Below the pieces are notes generated by a model. It was not told the origin of the DNA. It saw only the letters and a list, made by a program, of their open reading frames with translations, and made no database searches. A program made the position numbers and the translations under genes. Shown one piece after another: positions 41,639 to 49,880 of a DNA stretch of 64,000 nucleotides; positions within the stretch are counted from its first letter, which is position 1, and each line of letters starts with the position of its first letter. Origin of the DNA: Limnohabitans sp. 63ED37-2 (GTDB lineage: Bacteria > Pseudomonadota > Gammaproteobacteria > Burkholderiales > Burkholderiaceae_C); NCBI RefSeq assembly GCF_001412535.1, contig NZ_CP011774.1, forward strand, positions 615,501 to 679,500, read 5' to 3'.

Positions 41639-42394
41639 ATGAATTTCCCGCTCATCACCGACCCCTTTTTTTACGTGATTGCCGTACCGGCGGTGCTGCT
41701 GCTGGGTTTGAGTAAGAGCGGCTTTGGTGCAGGGTTCGGCTCATTGGCGGTGCCGATGATGGCCTTGGCCGTCACCGTGCCACAAGCCGCCGCGATTTTG
41801 ATGCCCGTTTTGCTGGTGATGGACCTGCTGGGCATGGCGGCCTTTCGCAACGACGTGGACAAGGCCCTGCTGCGTTTCATGGTGCCTTTTGCCATGGTGG
41901 GCATTGTTTTGGGGGCTTTGTTGTTCAAGCTGCTGGATGCGCAGCTGGTGGCGGCCATCGTTGGGGCTTTCACCTTGCTGTTTCTGGCGCAGCAAATGCT
42001 TTTTAAGCCCGACCCCCATGGCCCACCGCCGCCGCGCTGGTTGGGTGGTTTGCTGCTCATCACTTCGGGTTTCACCAGTTTCATCGCACACGCGGGCGGC
42101 CCCCCGGTCAACGCTTATGTGATGCGCCTGAGGCTCAAGCCCATTCTGTTCACGGGTACGCTGGCGTATTTGTTTTTCTTCATCAACATGGCCAAATGGC
42201 TGCCTTACGCTTGGTTGGGCTTGCTCGATTGGCGCAACCTGGCCACTTCTTTGGTGCTGTTGCCGTTGGCTCCCATTGGGGTTTGGATGGGGGTGCGTTT
42301 GGCCCGCCGCATTCGGCCCGATTTGTTTTACCGCCTGATCCGTTTGGGCATGTTCCTCACCGGGTGCAAGCTCTTGTGGGACGGTGTGCGCTGA
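41639..42394 (+). CDS. TauE/SafE family sulfite/organic acid exporter-like membrane protein
   Basis: 251-residue protein with about eight hydrophobic segments and the duplicated TauE/SafE motif; the first copy has GLSKSGFGAGFGSLAVPMM near residue 22 and the second SGFTSFIAHAGGPPVNAY near residue 143. Members export sulfite, sulfoacetate or other anions. The gene stands alone with a 200-base upstream gap and is followed 31 nt later by the MDR oxidoreductase, possibly in one transcript. Confidence 0.85.
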   Translation: MNFPLITDPFFYVIAVPAVLLLGLSKSGFGAGFGSLAVPMMALAVTVPQAAAILMPVLLVMDLLGMAAFRNDVDKALLRFMVPFAMVGIVLGALLFKLLDAQLVAAIVGAFTLLFLAQQMLFKPDPHGPPPPRWLGGLLLITSGFTSFIAHAGGPPVNAYVMRLRLKPILFTGTLAYLFFFINMAKWLPYAWLGLLDWRNLATSLVLLPLAPIGVWMGVRLARRIRPDLFYRLIRLGMFLTGCKLLWDGVR

Positions 42395-42425
42395 ACGGAC
42401 TTTTGACAATCCAAGGAGACCTCTC

Positions 42426-43412
42426 ATGAAAGCAGCCTGGTACAGCCGCAACGGCGAAGCCCAAGACGTGATGGAGGTGGGTGACTTGCCCACACTCAGC
42501 CCCCAGCCTGGTGAGGTGCTGGTGCGCCTGGCCACCTCGGGTGTGAACCCCTCCGACGTCAAGTCGCGGCGAGCCCGGCCCCTGTCAGACCCTTTGGTCG
42601 TGCCGCACAGTGACGGTGCGGGCGTGATCGAAGCCGTGGGCGATGGCGTGCCTGTTTCGCGCTTGGGTGAGCGGGTCTGGGTGTGTAACGGGCAGTGGCA
42701 GCGACCCATGGGCACCTGCGCCCAGTTCATCGCCTTAGCCGCCGCGCAGGCCGTGACGCTGCCCGAGGGGACCGATTTTGCAGCCGGTGCCTGCATGGGC
42801 ATTCCGGGGTTGACGGCCGTGCAGGCGGTCATCCTCGCCGAACGCTTGGGGGGTGATTTGCGCGGTCAAAACGTCTTGGTCACCGGGGCTTCGTCGGCCG
42901 TGGGCCACTACATCACGCAAATGGTGACCCAGGCCGGGGGCCGGGTGATCGGCACTGTGGGCTCTGAGGCCAAAGCCGCGCACGCCCAAGCGGCAGGCAT
43001 GCAAGACGCTGTCTTTTACAAAACCGAATCGGTGCCCCAGCGCGTCAAGGCGCTCACGCAAGGGCGCGGAGCGGATGTGATCATCGACATGGATTTCTCG
43101 ACCACCGCGGGCTGGGCCTCGGAAGGCGCTTTGGCCCCGCACGGCCAGGTGGTGTGTTACGGCTCCAATGCGCTGGAAGTGCCCCTGCCGTTTCGGCCCT
43201 GGCTGTACCAGTCCATGGGCGTGAAGTTCTTTTTGGTCTACGACCTGACACCCGCTGACCGCCAGACCGCTGTGGCGCGTTTGTCGGGCATGCTGGCCGC
43301 TGGGCAGTTGCAGCACAGCATTGGGGCACGCTACACGCTGGACCAAGTAGCACAGGCCCACCGCACGGTGGAAGCCGGGCAGACCGTGGGCAATGTGGTG
43401 ATCGAGCTCTGA
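42426..43412 (+). CDS. MDR-type NADPH:quinone reductase-like oxidoreductase
   Basis: 328-residue medium-chain dehydrogenase/reductase. The start is ATG 42426 after AAGGAGACC; the frame opens earlier but without conservation. GroES-like segment ATSGVNPSDVKSR near residue 40, and the NADP Rossmann motif NVLVTGASSAVGHYITQ near residue 150. Zinc ligands are absent, so it belongs to the quinone oxidoreductase/zeta-crystallin branch. The substrate is unknown; detoxification of quinones or enones is the usual role. It follows the TauE/SafE gene closely. Confidence 0.83.
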   Translation: MKAAWYSRNGEAQDVMEVGDLPTLSPQPGEVLVRLATSGVNPSDVKSRRARPLSDPLVVPHSDGAGVIEAVGDGVPVSRLGERVWVCNGQWQRPMGTCAQFIALAAAQAVTLPEGTDFAAGACMGIPGLTAVQAVILAERLGGDLRGQNVLVTGASSAVGHYITQMVTQAGGRVIGTVGSEAKAAHAQAAGMQDAVFYKTESVPQRVKALTQGRGADVIIDMDFSTTAGWASEGALAPHGQVVCYGSNALEVPLPFRPWLYQSMGVKFFLVYDLTPADRQTAVARLSGMLAAGQLQHSIGARYTLDQVAQAHRTVEAGQTVGNVVIEL

Positions 43413-43582
43413 GCTGGCGATGGCGCCGCTGTGGTTGTACAGGCTGCGGTGGCGTACTTTACACGGCCTGCAGGCTGGGCCACAAACCCCGGCGGCACAG
43501 ACCGCCAGGGCCACCACCGGTTTGACGTTATGCTTGACGGGCTTGTGTGACTCCTTGTTTTGTTTTGGTTTTTTGATCGTTC

Positions 43583-45343
43583 ATGGCTGCATCTCCCAAA
43601 TCGCTTTCGGGCTTGGCCCCTTTTTTCAAGCCCTACCGTGTGGCCTTGGGTGTGGCGGCCTTGTTCCTTTTGCTGGCCGCGGGCACCACGCTGGCTTTCC
43701 CGTGGGTCTTGCGCCAGCTGATTGACCAAGGCCTGGCCAGTGGCGCACCGGCCGATCAGTTGTCGGGCAACTTCTTGCAGCTGTTTGGTGTGGCGGCAGC
43801 CTTGGCGGTGTTTTCTGCGGGGCGCTACTACACCGTGAGCTGGCTGGGTGAGCGCATCACCGCCGACCTGCGTAACGCGGTGTATGGCCATGTGCTGCAA
43901 CAAAGCCCGGCCTTTTTTGAAACCACGCAGTCGGGCGAAGTGCTCTCGCGCCTCACCAACGACACCACGCTGGTGCAGACTGTGGTTGGCTCGTCGTTTT
44001 CTATGGGTCTGCGCAACCTCGTCATGGGCTCGGGGGCACTGCTGATGCTGGTGTGGACCAACCCGGTGCTGATGCTGCAGGTGGTGGCGGTGCTGGTGGC
44101 GGTGATTTTTCCAAGCGTCTATTTGGGCCGCCGCGTGCGCCGCCTCTCGCGCACCAACCAGGACCGCGTGGCCGATTCGAGCGCCATCGCCTCTGAGGTG
44201 CTCAACGCCATCAGTGTGGTGCAAAGCTACACCGCCGAGGGCCGCGAAACCCGGCGTTTCATCGACTCCACCTTGCGAGCTTTGAGTTCGGCGTTGGGCC
44301 GCATCCGCGCCCGCGCGGTGTTGGTGGGTTTCATCATCATGGCGTCGAGTGCGGTTTTGCTTTGGGGTCTTTACATGGGCACGCTGGCCGTGCGGGCGGG
44401 CACCAGCACAGCGGGCCAGTTGGGTGAGACGGTGTTTTATGTGATCTTGCTGGCCAGTGCCTTTGCGGTGCTGGGCGAGGTGTATGGCGACTTGCTGCGT
44501 GCAGCCGGTGCCACCGAGCGGCTGATGGAGTTGCTGCACACCGAGTCCAACCTCAAGGTCTCAGCCCAACCGCAGCAAGCACCCTGGCCGAATGGCGGCT
44601 CTTCCTTGCAACTGGAATCGGTGCGCTTTCATTACCCCTCGCGCCCCGACACTTGGGCGCTGGACCAGCTCACGGGCCAGATCCACCCCGGCCAGACGGT
44701 GGCCGTAGTGGGCCCGAGTGGTGCAGGCAAAACCACCTTGTTCGATTTGCTCATGCGCTTTCACGATCCTCAATCGGGCCGCATCGTGCTCGATGGTGTG
44801 CCGATTGAGCAAATGGACCTGCACGCCCTGCGCGAGCGCATGGCCATCGTGCCGCAAGAGCCGGTGATTTTCTCGGGCACCGTGATCGAGAACATCCGTT
44901 ATGGTCGGCCCGACGCCAGTCTGGAAGACGTGCACGCAGCCGCCGAGGCGGCTTATGCGCAAGAGTTCATCCGCGAGTTGCCCGAGGGGTTTGACACCTA
45001 CTTGGGCGACCGGGGCGTGCGTTTGTCGGGCGGTCAGCGCCAACGCATCGCCATCGCCCGTGCCATCTTGAAAAATGCCCCACTGCTGCTGCTGGACGAG
45101 GCGACCAGTGCGCTCGATGCACAGAGTGAAAAAATGGTTCAGGCCGCGCTGGACAAAGCCATGGTCGGTCGCACCACGCTGGTCATTGCCCACCGCCTGG
45201 CCACGGTGCAACGCGCCGATGTGATCTGGGTGCTGGAGCGTGGCCGCTTGATGGAGCAGGGCACCCACGCCGAGCTGCAAGCCAAAGGCGGGCTGTATGC
45301 CAGCTTGGCGGCGCTGCAGTTCAACAACACCTCCGGCCACTGA
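43583..45343 (+). CDS. MsbA-like ABC exporter (fused permease and ATPase)
   Basis: 586-residue half-transporter. The N-terminal six-helix membrane domain (residues about 15-310) includes ETTQSGEVLSRLTNDTT near residue 112, the coupling-helix type region of the family. The ATPase domain has Walker A VGPSGAGKTTLFDLL near residue 375, signature RLSGGQRQRIAIARA near residue 482, Walker B LLLLDEATSALD near residue 502 and the His-switch VIAHRLATV near residue 536. Homologues export lipids or peptides and some are essential envelope proteins. Its 3' end is convergent with a small membrane protein gene. Confidence 0.88.
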   Translation: MAASPKSLSGLAPFFKPYRVALGVAALFLLLAAGTTLAFPWVLRQLIDQGLASGAPADQLSGNFLQLFGVAAALAVFSAGRYYTVSWLGERITADLRNAVYGHVLQQSPAFFETTQSGEVLSRLTNDTTLVQTVVGSSFSMGLRNLVMGSGALLMLVWTNPVLMLQVVAVLVAVIFPSVYLGRRVRRLSRTNQDRVADSSAIASEVLNAISVVQSYTAEGRETRRFIDSTLRALSSALGRIRARAVLVGFIIMASSAVLLWGLYMGTLAVRAGTSTAGQLGETVFYVILLASAFAVLGEVYGDLLRAAGATERLMELLHTESNLKVSAQPQQAPWPNGGSSLQLESVRFHYPSRPDTWALDQLTGQIHPGQTVAVVGPSGAGKTTLFDLLMRFHDPQSGRIVLDGVPIEQMDLHALRERMAIVPQEPVIFSGTVIENIRYGRPDASLEDVHAAAEAAYAQEFIRELPEGFDTYLGDRGVRLSGGQRQRIAIARAILKNAPLLLLDEATSALDAQSEKMVQAALDKAMVGRTTLVIAHRLATVQRADVIWVLERGRLMEQGTHAELQAKGGLYASLAALQFNNTSGH

Positions 45344-45391
45344 AGTCGCCTGGGGCATACGCCCGAAAACCCTCTGGCAAAGGCCCGTGAC

Positions 45392-45580
45392 TCACGATTT
45401 CAGGTCGGTTTTGTCTGCTGCCGACTTGGCAGACTCTGCCTGATCCATCGCCTCTTGCGCCGCCTTTTCGCGTGCCCGCTGCTGGCGTGTTTGTTCTTGC
45501 GCCTTGCGCACATCGTGCATTTGCCAAAAGGCAAACACAAACACCAGGCCAAAAATCCCCAGTTCCAACCAAATGCCCAT
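45392..45580 (-). CDS. Small single-TM protein with charged coiled tail
   Basis: 62-residue protein. The start is ATG 45580, which has the strong ribosome site GGAGG 8 nt upstream; a longer frame to 45610 is possible but begins within the crtE regulatory region. Residues about 3-20 (LELGIFGLVFVFAFWQ) are one membrane span, followed by a highly charged helix (AQEQTRQQRAREKAAQEAM). It lies between the ABC exporter and crtE on the opposite strand. No family recognised; the pattern resembles small membrane scaffold proteins. The nearest PpsR box is too close to its ATG to hold a full promoter for it. Confidence 0.6.
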   Translation of the reverse strand: MGIWLELGIFGLVFVFAFWQMHDVRKAQEQTRQQRAREKAAQEAMDQAESAKSAADKTDLKS

Positions 45581-45604
45581 GGCTTCACCTCCCGCGTGTT
45601 GCTG

Positions 45605-45622
45605 TGTCAATAAAGATTGACA
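45605..45622. promoter_or_regulatory. PpsR/CrtJ box 1 upstream of crtE
   Basis: TGTCAATAAAGATTGACA, i.e. TGT-N12-ACA with symmetric arms TGTCAAT/ATTGACA. This is the recognition form of the aerobic photosynthesis repressor PpsR/CrtJ. Its right half is the -35 hexamer of the crtE promoter. Confidence 0.85.
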
Positions 45623-45644
45623 GTATCTATTATCGGGTTATATT
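45617..45644 (+). promoter_or_regulatory. crtE promoter
   Basis: -35 TTGACA (45617-45622) and -10 TATATT (45639-45644) with 16-bp spacing, giving a start near 45651 and a leader of about 46 nt to the crtE ATG. The -35 is part of PpsR box 1, so repressor binding would exclude RNA polymerase. Confidence 0.75.
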
Positions 45645-45656
45645 GACACTCATGCC

Positions 45657-45674
45657 TGTCAGTCCATACTGACA
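45657..45674. promoter_or_regulatory. PpsR/CrtJ box 2, downstream of the crtE start site
   Basis: TGTCAGTCCATACTGACA, again TGT-N12-ACA with arms TGTCAGT/ACTGACA. It lies 52 bp from box 1 centre to centre (about five helical turns), fitting cooperative tetramer binding as known for PpsR/CrtJ. Confidence 0.82.
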
Positions 45675-45696
45675 GATCTTCGCTTCCGGAGGTCCC

Positions 45697-46611
45697 ATGA
45701 GTCTGTTGACACGCGCCGAACACGCTTTGAGCTCCCATTTTGAGCAAGCCGCCGGTGTGGGCGCGCCCTCGCGGCTGGTGGCGGCCATGCGGCATGCGGT
45801 GTTTTCAGGCGGCGCACGCATCCGCCCGCAACTGTGCATGGCGGTGGCCACCGCCTGCGGTGACGATGCGCCCGAGCTGACCAATGCGGCTGCTGTGGCT
45901 TTGGAGTTGATGCATTGCGCCTCCTTGGTGCACGACGACATGCCTGCCTTTGACAACGCCGATACCCGGCGCGGCCGCCCCACGGTGCACAAGGCCTTCA
46001 GCGAACCGCTGGCGCTGCTGGCGGGGGATGGCCTGATCGTCATGGCCTACCGCGTTTTGTTGCAAGCGGGCGCGCAGCGGCCTGATCGCCTGATCGCGCT
46101 GATGGACAACATGACCACCGGCGTGGGCCTGCCCAACGGCATCGTGGCCGGGCAAGCCTGGGAGTGCGAGACCAGTGCCGATCTGGGCCAATACCAACGC
46201 GCCAAAACAGGCGCTTTGTTCGTTTCGGCCACTTGCGCAGGCGCGCTCAGCTGCGGCTACGAGCCCGAGCCATGGGCCCCATTGGGGGCTTATTTGGGCG
46301 AGGCCTACCAAGTGGCGGATGACATCCGCGACGTGATCGCCGACGCCGCCACCTTGGGTAAACCTGCAGGGCAGGACGCATTACACGCCCGCCCCAGCTC
46401 GGCCCAGGCGCTGGGCCTCGATGGGGCCATTGCCCACTTTGACCACCTGATCGAGCAGGCTGCCTCGTCGATCCCGGCTTGCTCGTGCCGCGACATGTTG
46501 CGCCAGCTGGTGCAGCTCGAAGCCGAACGCTTGGTGCCCAAGGCCCTGTGCGACGGCTATTTCAAGACGCACCCGGCCGTCGCCCCGGCCCGCATCGGTG
46601 CCGCGCACTGA
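45697..46611 (+). CDS. crtE: Geranylgeranyl diphosphate synthase CrtE
   Basis: 304-residue trans-prenyltransferase that makes geranylgeranyl diphosphate, the common precursor of carotenoids and the bacteriochlorophyll side chain. The first Asp-rich motif is in VHDDMPAFDNAD near residue 84 and the second in QVADDIRDVIAD near residue 205. The ATG follows CGGAGG. It opens the photosynthesis superoperon, with two PpsR boxes and a good promoter in front, and crtF follows 32 nt after its stop. Confidence 0.93.
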   Translation: MSLLTRAEHALSSHFEQAAGVGAPSRLVAAMRHAVFSGGARIRPQLCMAVATACGDDAPELTNAAAVALELMHCASLVHDDMPAFDNADTRRGRPTVHKAFSEPLALLAGDGLIVMAYRVLLQAGAQRPDRLIALMDNMTTGVGLPNGIVAGQAWECETSADLGQYQRAKTGALFVSATCAGALSCGYEPEPWAPLGAYLGEAYQVADDIRDVIADAATLGKPAGQDALHARPSSAQALGLDGAIAHFDHLIEQAASSIPACSCRDMLRQLVQLEAERLVPKALCDGYFKTHPAVAPARIGAAH

Positions 46612-46643
46612 ACGCCTCAGCTGCCAGACGCGAAGGAAGCCGC

Positions 46644-47855
46644 ATGTCACAACCCCTGGATCTGGCCGCCTTGCAGGCCCACACAGCCCCCACTTTCAAG
46701 GACGCTTGGCAGGCCCGCCTCGAGCGCTGGTACGCACACCCTGGCCTGTACCGCTGGTCATTGGGCAATCCGCTCACGCGCTGGCTCACGCGCCGCCGAA
46801 CCCGCCAGTTGTTTGATTTGATGGCTGGTTTTGTGCACAGCCAGGTGCTGCTGGGCTGCGTGCGCCTGGACCTGTTTCGCGCCTTGCACCAAGCGCCTGC
46901 CAGCTTGACCGATTTGGCCCGCCGCACCGGCTTGGCCCCGGCGGTTTTGCAGCGATTGCTGCTCTCGGCCGTGGCGCTGGGTCTTTTGGAGCACCGCAGC
47001 CAAGGCCGTTTTGGTCTGGGTCCACTGGGTGTGCCGCTGGCGCAGCACGAGGGCATCGCCCAAATGATCGAGCACAACCACCTGCTCTACCAAGACATGC
47101 AGGACCCGGTGCAGTTCTTGAACAACGCCTGGAGCGGTGGCATGGCCGAGTACTGGCCCTATGCCCACGAAAAACCCGCTGTGACCATGCCTGTTGAGCA
47201 GGTCGACAGGTTCACCCGCTACTCGCAGCTCATGGCCGCTTCACAAGGCTTTGTGGTGCAGGAGATTTTGTCGTCCTATTTTTTTGACGAACACCGCTGC
47301 GTGCTTGATGTCGGGGCGGGCAAGGGCCGCTTTGTGAGTGAGCTGGCCGCGCATGCGCCGCACCTGCAGTTCAAGATGTTTGATCTGCCCCCTGTGCTGG
47401 CGCTGGCCCGCGAAGGTCTGCAAGCCAAGGGTTTGACTGAGCGTGTGAGCCTGCACCCCGGCAGCTTTCTGGATGACCCCCTGCCAGAAGGGGCGGACCT
47501 GATCACCCTGGTGCGCGTGGCGCACGATCACCCCGATACGGTGGTGAAGCAGATTTTGCAAAAAGCGCATGCCGCTTTGCCTGTGGGCGGCGTGATGTTG
47601 CTGGCCGAACCCATGGCCCAGCCGGATGAGGAAGCCGGGCAGCCCGAGGCCTCGGTCGACGCCTATTTCCACTTTTACCTCTTGGCCATGGGGGCAGGGC
47701 GTCTGCGCACCCCACAAGAGCTGCAAACCATGATGGAAGAGGCCGGATTCACCCATGTGGAGCTGGTGCCCAACGCCATGCCGATCCATGCGCGCATCCT
47801 TGTGGGGCGCAAATCTCAGTGTTTACCCTCGGTTTCTGGGAAAAGTGTCAATTAA
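46644..47855 (+). CDS. crtF: Hydroxyneurosporene O-methyltransferase CrtF
   Basis: 403-residue SAM-dependent methyltransferase that methylates the C-1 hydroxyl of spheroidene-series carotenoids. The start is ATG 46644 after AAGGAAGC. The N-terminal about 200 residues form the dimerisation/winged-helix part (LTDLARRTGLAPAVLQRLL near residue 88). The SAM-binding motif VLDVGAGKGRF is at residues 220-230. Its stop codon TAA lies inside the PpsR box in front of bchC. Confidence 0.92.
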   Translation: MSQPLDLAALQAHTAPTFKDAWQARLERWYAHPGLYRWSLGNPLTRWLTRRRTRQLFDLMAGFVHSQVLLGCVRLDLFRALHQAPASLTDLARRTGLAPAVLQRLLLSAVALGLLEHRSQGRFGLGPLGVPLAQHEGIAQMIEHNHLLYQDMQDPVQFLNNAWSGGMAEYWPYAHEKPAVTMPVEQVDRFTRYSQLMAASQGFVVQEILSSYFFDEHRCVLDVGAGKGRFVSELAAHAPHLQFKMFDLPPVLALAREGLQAKGLTERVSLHPGSFLDDPLPEGADLITLVRVAHDHPDTVVKQILQKAHAALPVGGVMLLAEPMAQPDEEAGQPEASVDAYFHFYLLAMGAGRLRTPQELQTMMEEAGFTHVELVPNAMPIHARILVGRKSQCLPSVSGKSVN

Positions 47856-47863
47856 TTTTGACA
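47846..47863. promoter_or_regulatory. PpsR/CrtJ box 3, upstream of bchC
   Basis: TGTCAATTAATTTTGACA, TGT-N12-ACA. It covers the crtF stop codon and ends 30 nt before the bchC ATG. The right half again reads TTGACA, a possible -35; no good -10 is seen at 16-18 bp (AAGAAT at 47881 is the nearest). Confidence 0.78.
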
Positions 47864-47892
47864 TGTTTAAATGTAAAGCAAAGAATACAAGC

Positions 47893-48846
47893 ATGAAATC
47901 CCAAGCCGTCGTCTTCAACAGCCCCAGGCGCCTGTCCCTGCAGGCCTTGGACTTGCCTGAACTGCAAGCAGGCCAGCTGGATGTGGCCGTGGAATTCAGC
48001 GGCATCAGCACCGGCACCGAGCGCATGCTCTGGGACGGGAGCATGCCCCCTTTTCCGGGCATGGGCTACCCGCTGGTGCCCGGTTACGAGACCGTGGGCC
48101 GCGTGGTCCGTGCCGCTTCAGACACCGGCATGCAAGCTGGACAGCGTGTGTTTGTGCCGGGGGCCAATTGCTTCACCGGCGTCAAAAGCCTGTTTGGCGG
48201 TGCCGCCTCGCGTTTGGTGGTGACCGAGCAAAAGGTCGTGCCCGTGGCCGAACACCTGGGCGCGCAATCGGTTCTGCTGGCGCTGGCCGCTACGGCTTAC
48301 CACGCCGTTTCAGGCGGTGGACAGCAAGACCCATTTGACGCCCCCGAACTCATCGTGGGCCATGGCGTCATGGGCCGCCTGCTGGCCCGTCTGACCGTCG
48401 CTGCTGGCCTGCCAGCACCCACTGTGTGGGAAACACAGGCCGAGCGGTCCACTGGAGCTGAGGGTTACACCGTCGTGCAACCGCAAGACGACCCCCGTCG
48501 CGACTACCGCACCATTTACGACGTGAGTGGCGACGGCAGCCTGCTCAACGGCCTGATCCAGCGCCTGCGCCCCGGTGGCGAGTTGGTGTTGGCGGGTTTC
48601 TACAAACAAGACCTCTCTTTTGCTTATGCCCCGGCTTTCATGCGCGAAGCACGCATGCGCATCGCCGCAGAGTGGAAGCGCCCGGACCTGTTGGCCGTCA
48701 ACGAGCTGGTGAACACCGGCCGTTTGTCGCTCGACGGATTGATCACCCATACCCAGCCATCGACGCAAGCTGGTTCTGCCTACGAGACCGCCTTCGGAGA
48801 TGCGAGCTGTCTCAAGATGATCCTTGATTGGAGTGCCACAGCATGA
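47893..48846 (+). CDS. bchC: Bacteriochlorophyllide a dehydrogenase BchC
   Basis: 317-residue MDR-type enzyme that oxidises the 3-hydroxyethyl group to the 3-acetyl group in bacteriochlorophyll a synthesis. It starts at ATG 47893 (opening MKSQAVVFNSPRRLSLQALDL); the ribosome site is weak (AAAG). GSMPPFPGMGYPLVPGYETVG near residue 53 and EHLGAQSVLLALAATAYHA near residue 120 are typical. A promoter under PpsR control (box 3) may start here. Its stop overlaps bchX by 4 nt. Confidence 0.92.
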   Translation: MKSQAVVFNSPRRLSLQALDLPELQAGQLDVAVEFSGISTGTERMLWDGSMPPFPGMGYPLVPGYETVGRVVRAASDTGMQAGQRVFVPGANCFTGVKSLFGGAASRLVVTEQKVVPVAEHLGAQSVLLALAATAYHAVSGGGQQDPFDAPELIVGHGVMGRLLARLTVAAGLPAPTVWETQAERSTGAEGYTVVQPQDDPRRDYRTIYDVSGDGSLLNGLIQRLRPGGELVLAGFYKQDLSFAYAPAFMREARMRIAAEWKRPDLLAVNELVNTGRLSLDGLITHTQPSTQAGSAYETAFGDASCLKMILDWSATA

Positions 48847-49850
48847 ACACAGATACCACCACCACACAGCCCATTAAATTTGTCGAAGTGCTTCGTCGTG
48901 AAGCCGACGTCGAACCCGACACTGTGAGCACCTCCGAGGTGACCAAAGAGACACAAATCATTGCCATTTATGGCAAAGGCGGCATTGGCAAAAGCTTCAC
49001 GCTGGCCAACCTGTCCTACATGATGGCGCAACAGGGCAAAAAAGTGCTCCTGATCGGTTGTGACCCCAAGAGCGACACCACCAGTTTGCTCTTCGGCGGC
49101 AAGGCTTGCCCCACCATCATCGAAACGTCTTCCCGCCTCAAACTCTCCGGCCAGGCCGTGAGCATTGGCGATGTGTGTTTCAAGCGCGATGGCGTGTTTG
49201 CCATGGAGCTGGGCGGGCCTGAGGTCGGTCGCGGCTGCGGCGGGCGCGGCATCATCCACGGTTTTGAAACCCTCGAAAAACTCGGTTTCCACGACTGGGG
49301 TTTTGATTACGTGCTGCTCGACTTTTTGGGTGACGTGGTCTGCGGCGGCTTTGGTCTGCCCATTGCCCGCGACATGTGCCAAAAAGTCATTGTGGTGGCC
49401 AGCAACGACTTGCAGTCGCTGTACGTCGCCAACAACGTGTGCTCGGCGGTGGAGTATTTCCGTAAGCTCGGCGGCAACGTGGGCGTGGCCGGCATGGTCA
49501 TCAACAAAGACGACGGCACGGGCGAAGCCCAGGCCTTTGCCGACAACGCCGGTATCCCTGTGTTGGCCGCAATCCCCGCCAACGAAGACATCCGCCGCAA
49601 GAGCGCCAGCTACGAAATCATTGGCCGTCCCGACGGCGAGTGGGGCCCGCTGTTTGCCGAGTTGGCCAAGAACGTGGCCGAAGCCCCGCCCCAGCGTCCA
49701 AAACCCCAAACCCAAGACCAGTTGCTGGGCTTGTTCAGCGCCGACGTGGTGGGCCGCAATGTGGTGCTCGAACCTGCCACCGTGTTCGACATGGTCGGCA
49801 AGCATGAAGACATCAAGCCTTCGCTGGAAGTCGTCTACGACGCGGCCTGA
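48843..49850 (+). CDS. bchX: Chlorophyllide a reductase iron protein BchX
   Basis: 335-residue nitrogenase-iron-protein-like ATPase of chlorophyllide oxidoreductase. The P-loop is YGKGGIGKS near residue 43, and the cysteines that ligate the bridging [4Fe-4S] cluster are in GRGCGGRGI near residue 130 and VVCGGFGLP near residue 165. It transfers electrons to BchYZ. ATG 48843 overlaps the bchC stop (ATGA). Confidence 0.94.
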   Translation: MNTDTTTTQPIKFVEVLRREADVEPDTVSTSEVTKETQIIAIYGKGGIGKSFTLANLSYMMAQQGKKVLLIGCDPKSDTTSLLFGGKACPTIIETSSRLKLSGQAVSIGDVCFKRDGVFAMELGGPEVGRGCGGRGIIHGFETLEKLGFHDWGFDYVLLDFLGDVVCGGFGLPIARDMCQKVIVVASNDLQSLYVANNVCSAVEYFRKLGGNVGVAGMVINKDDGTGEAQAFADNAGIPVLAAIPANEDIRRKSASYEIIGRPDGEWGPLFAELAKNVAEAPPQRPKPQTQDQLLGLFSADVVGRNVVLEPATVFDMVGKHEDIKPSLEVVYDAA

Positions 49851-49880
49851 TTCGCGCAGACACATCCACAGGACACGGCC

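Noticed and set aside
45580..45622. PpsR control of the small membrane gene next to crtE
   Set aside because: Only about 24 bases lie between box 1 and its ATG, not enough for a -10 and leader in that direction.
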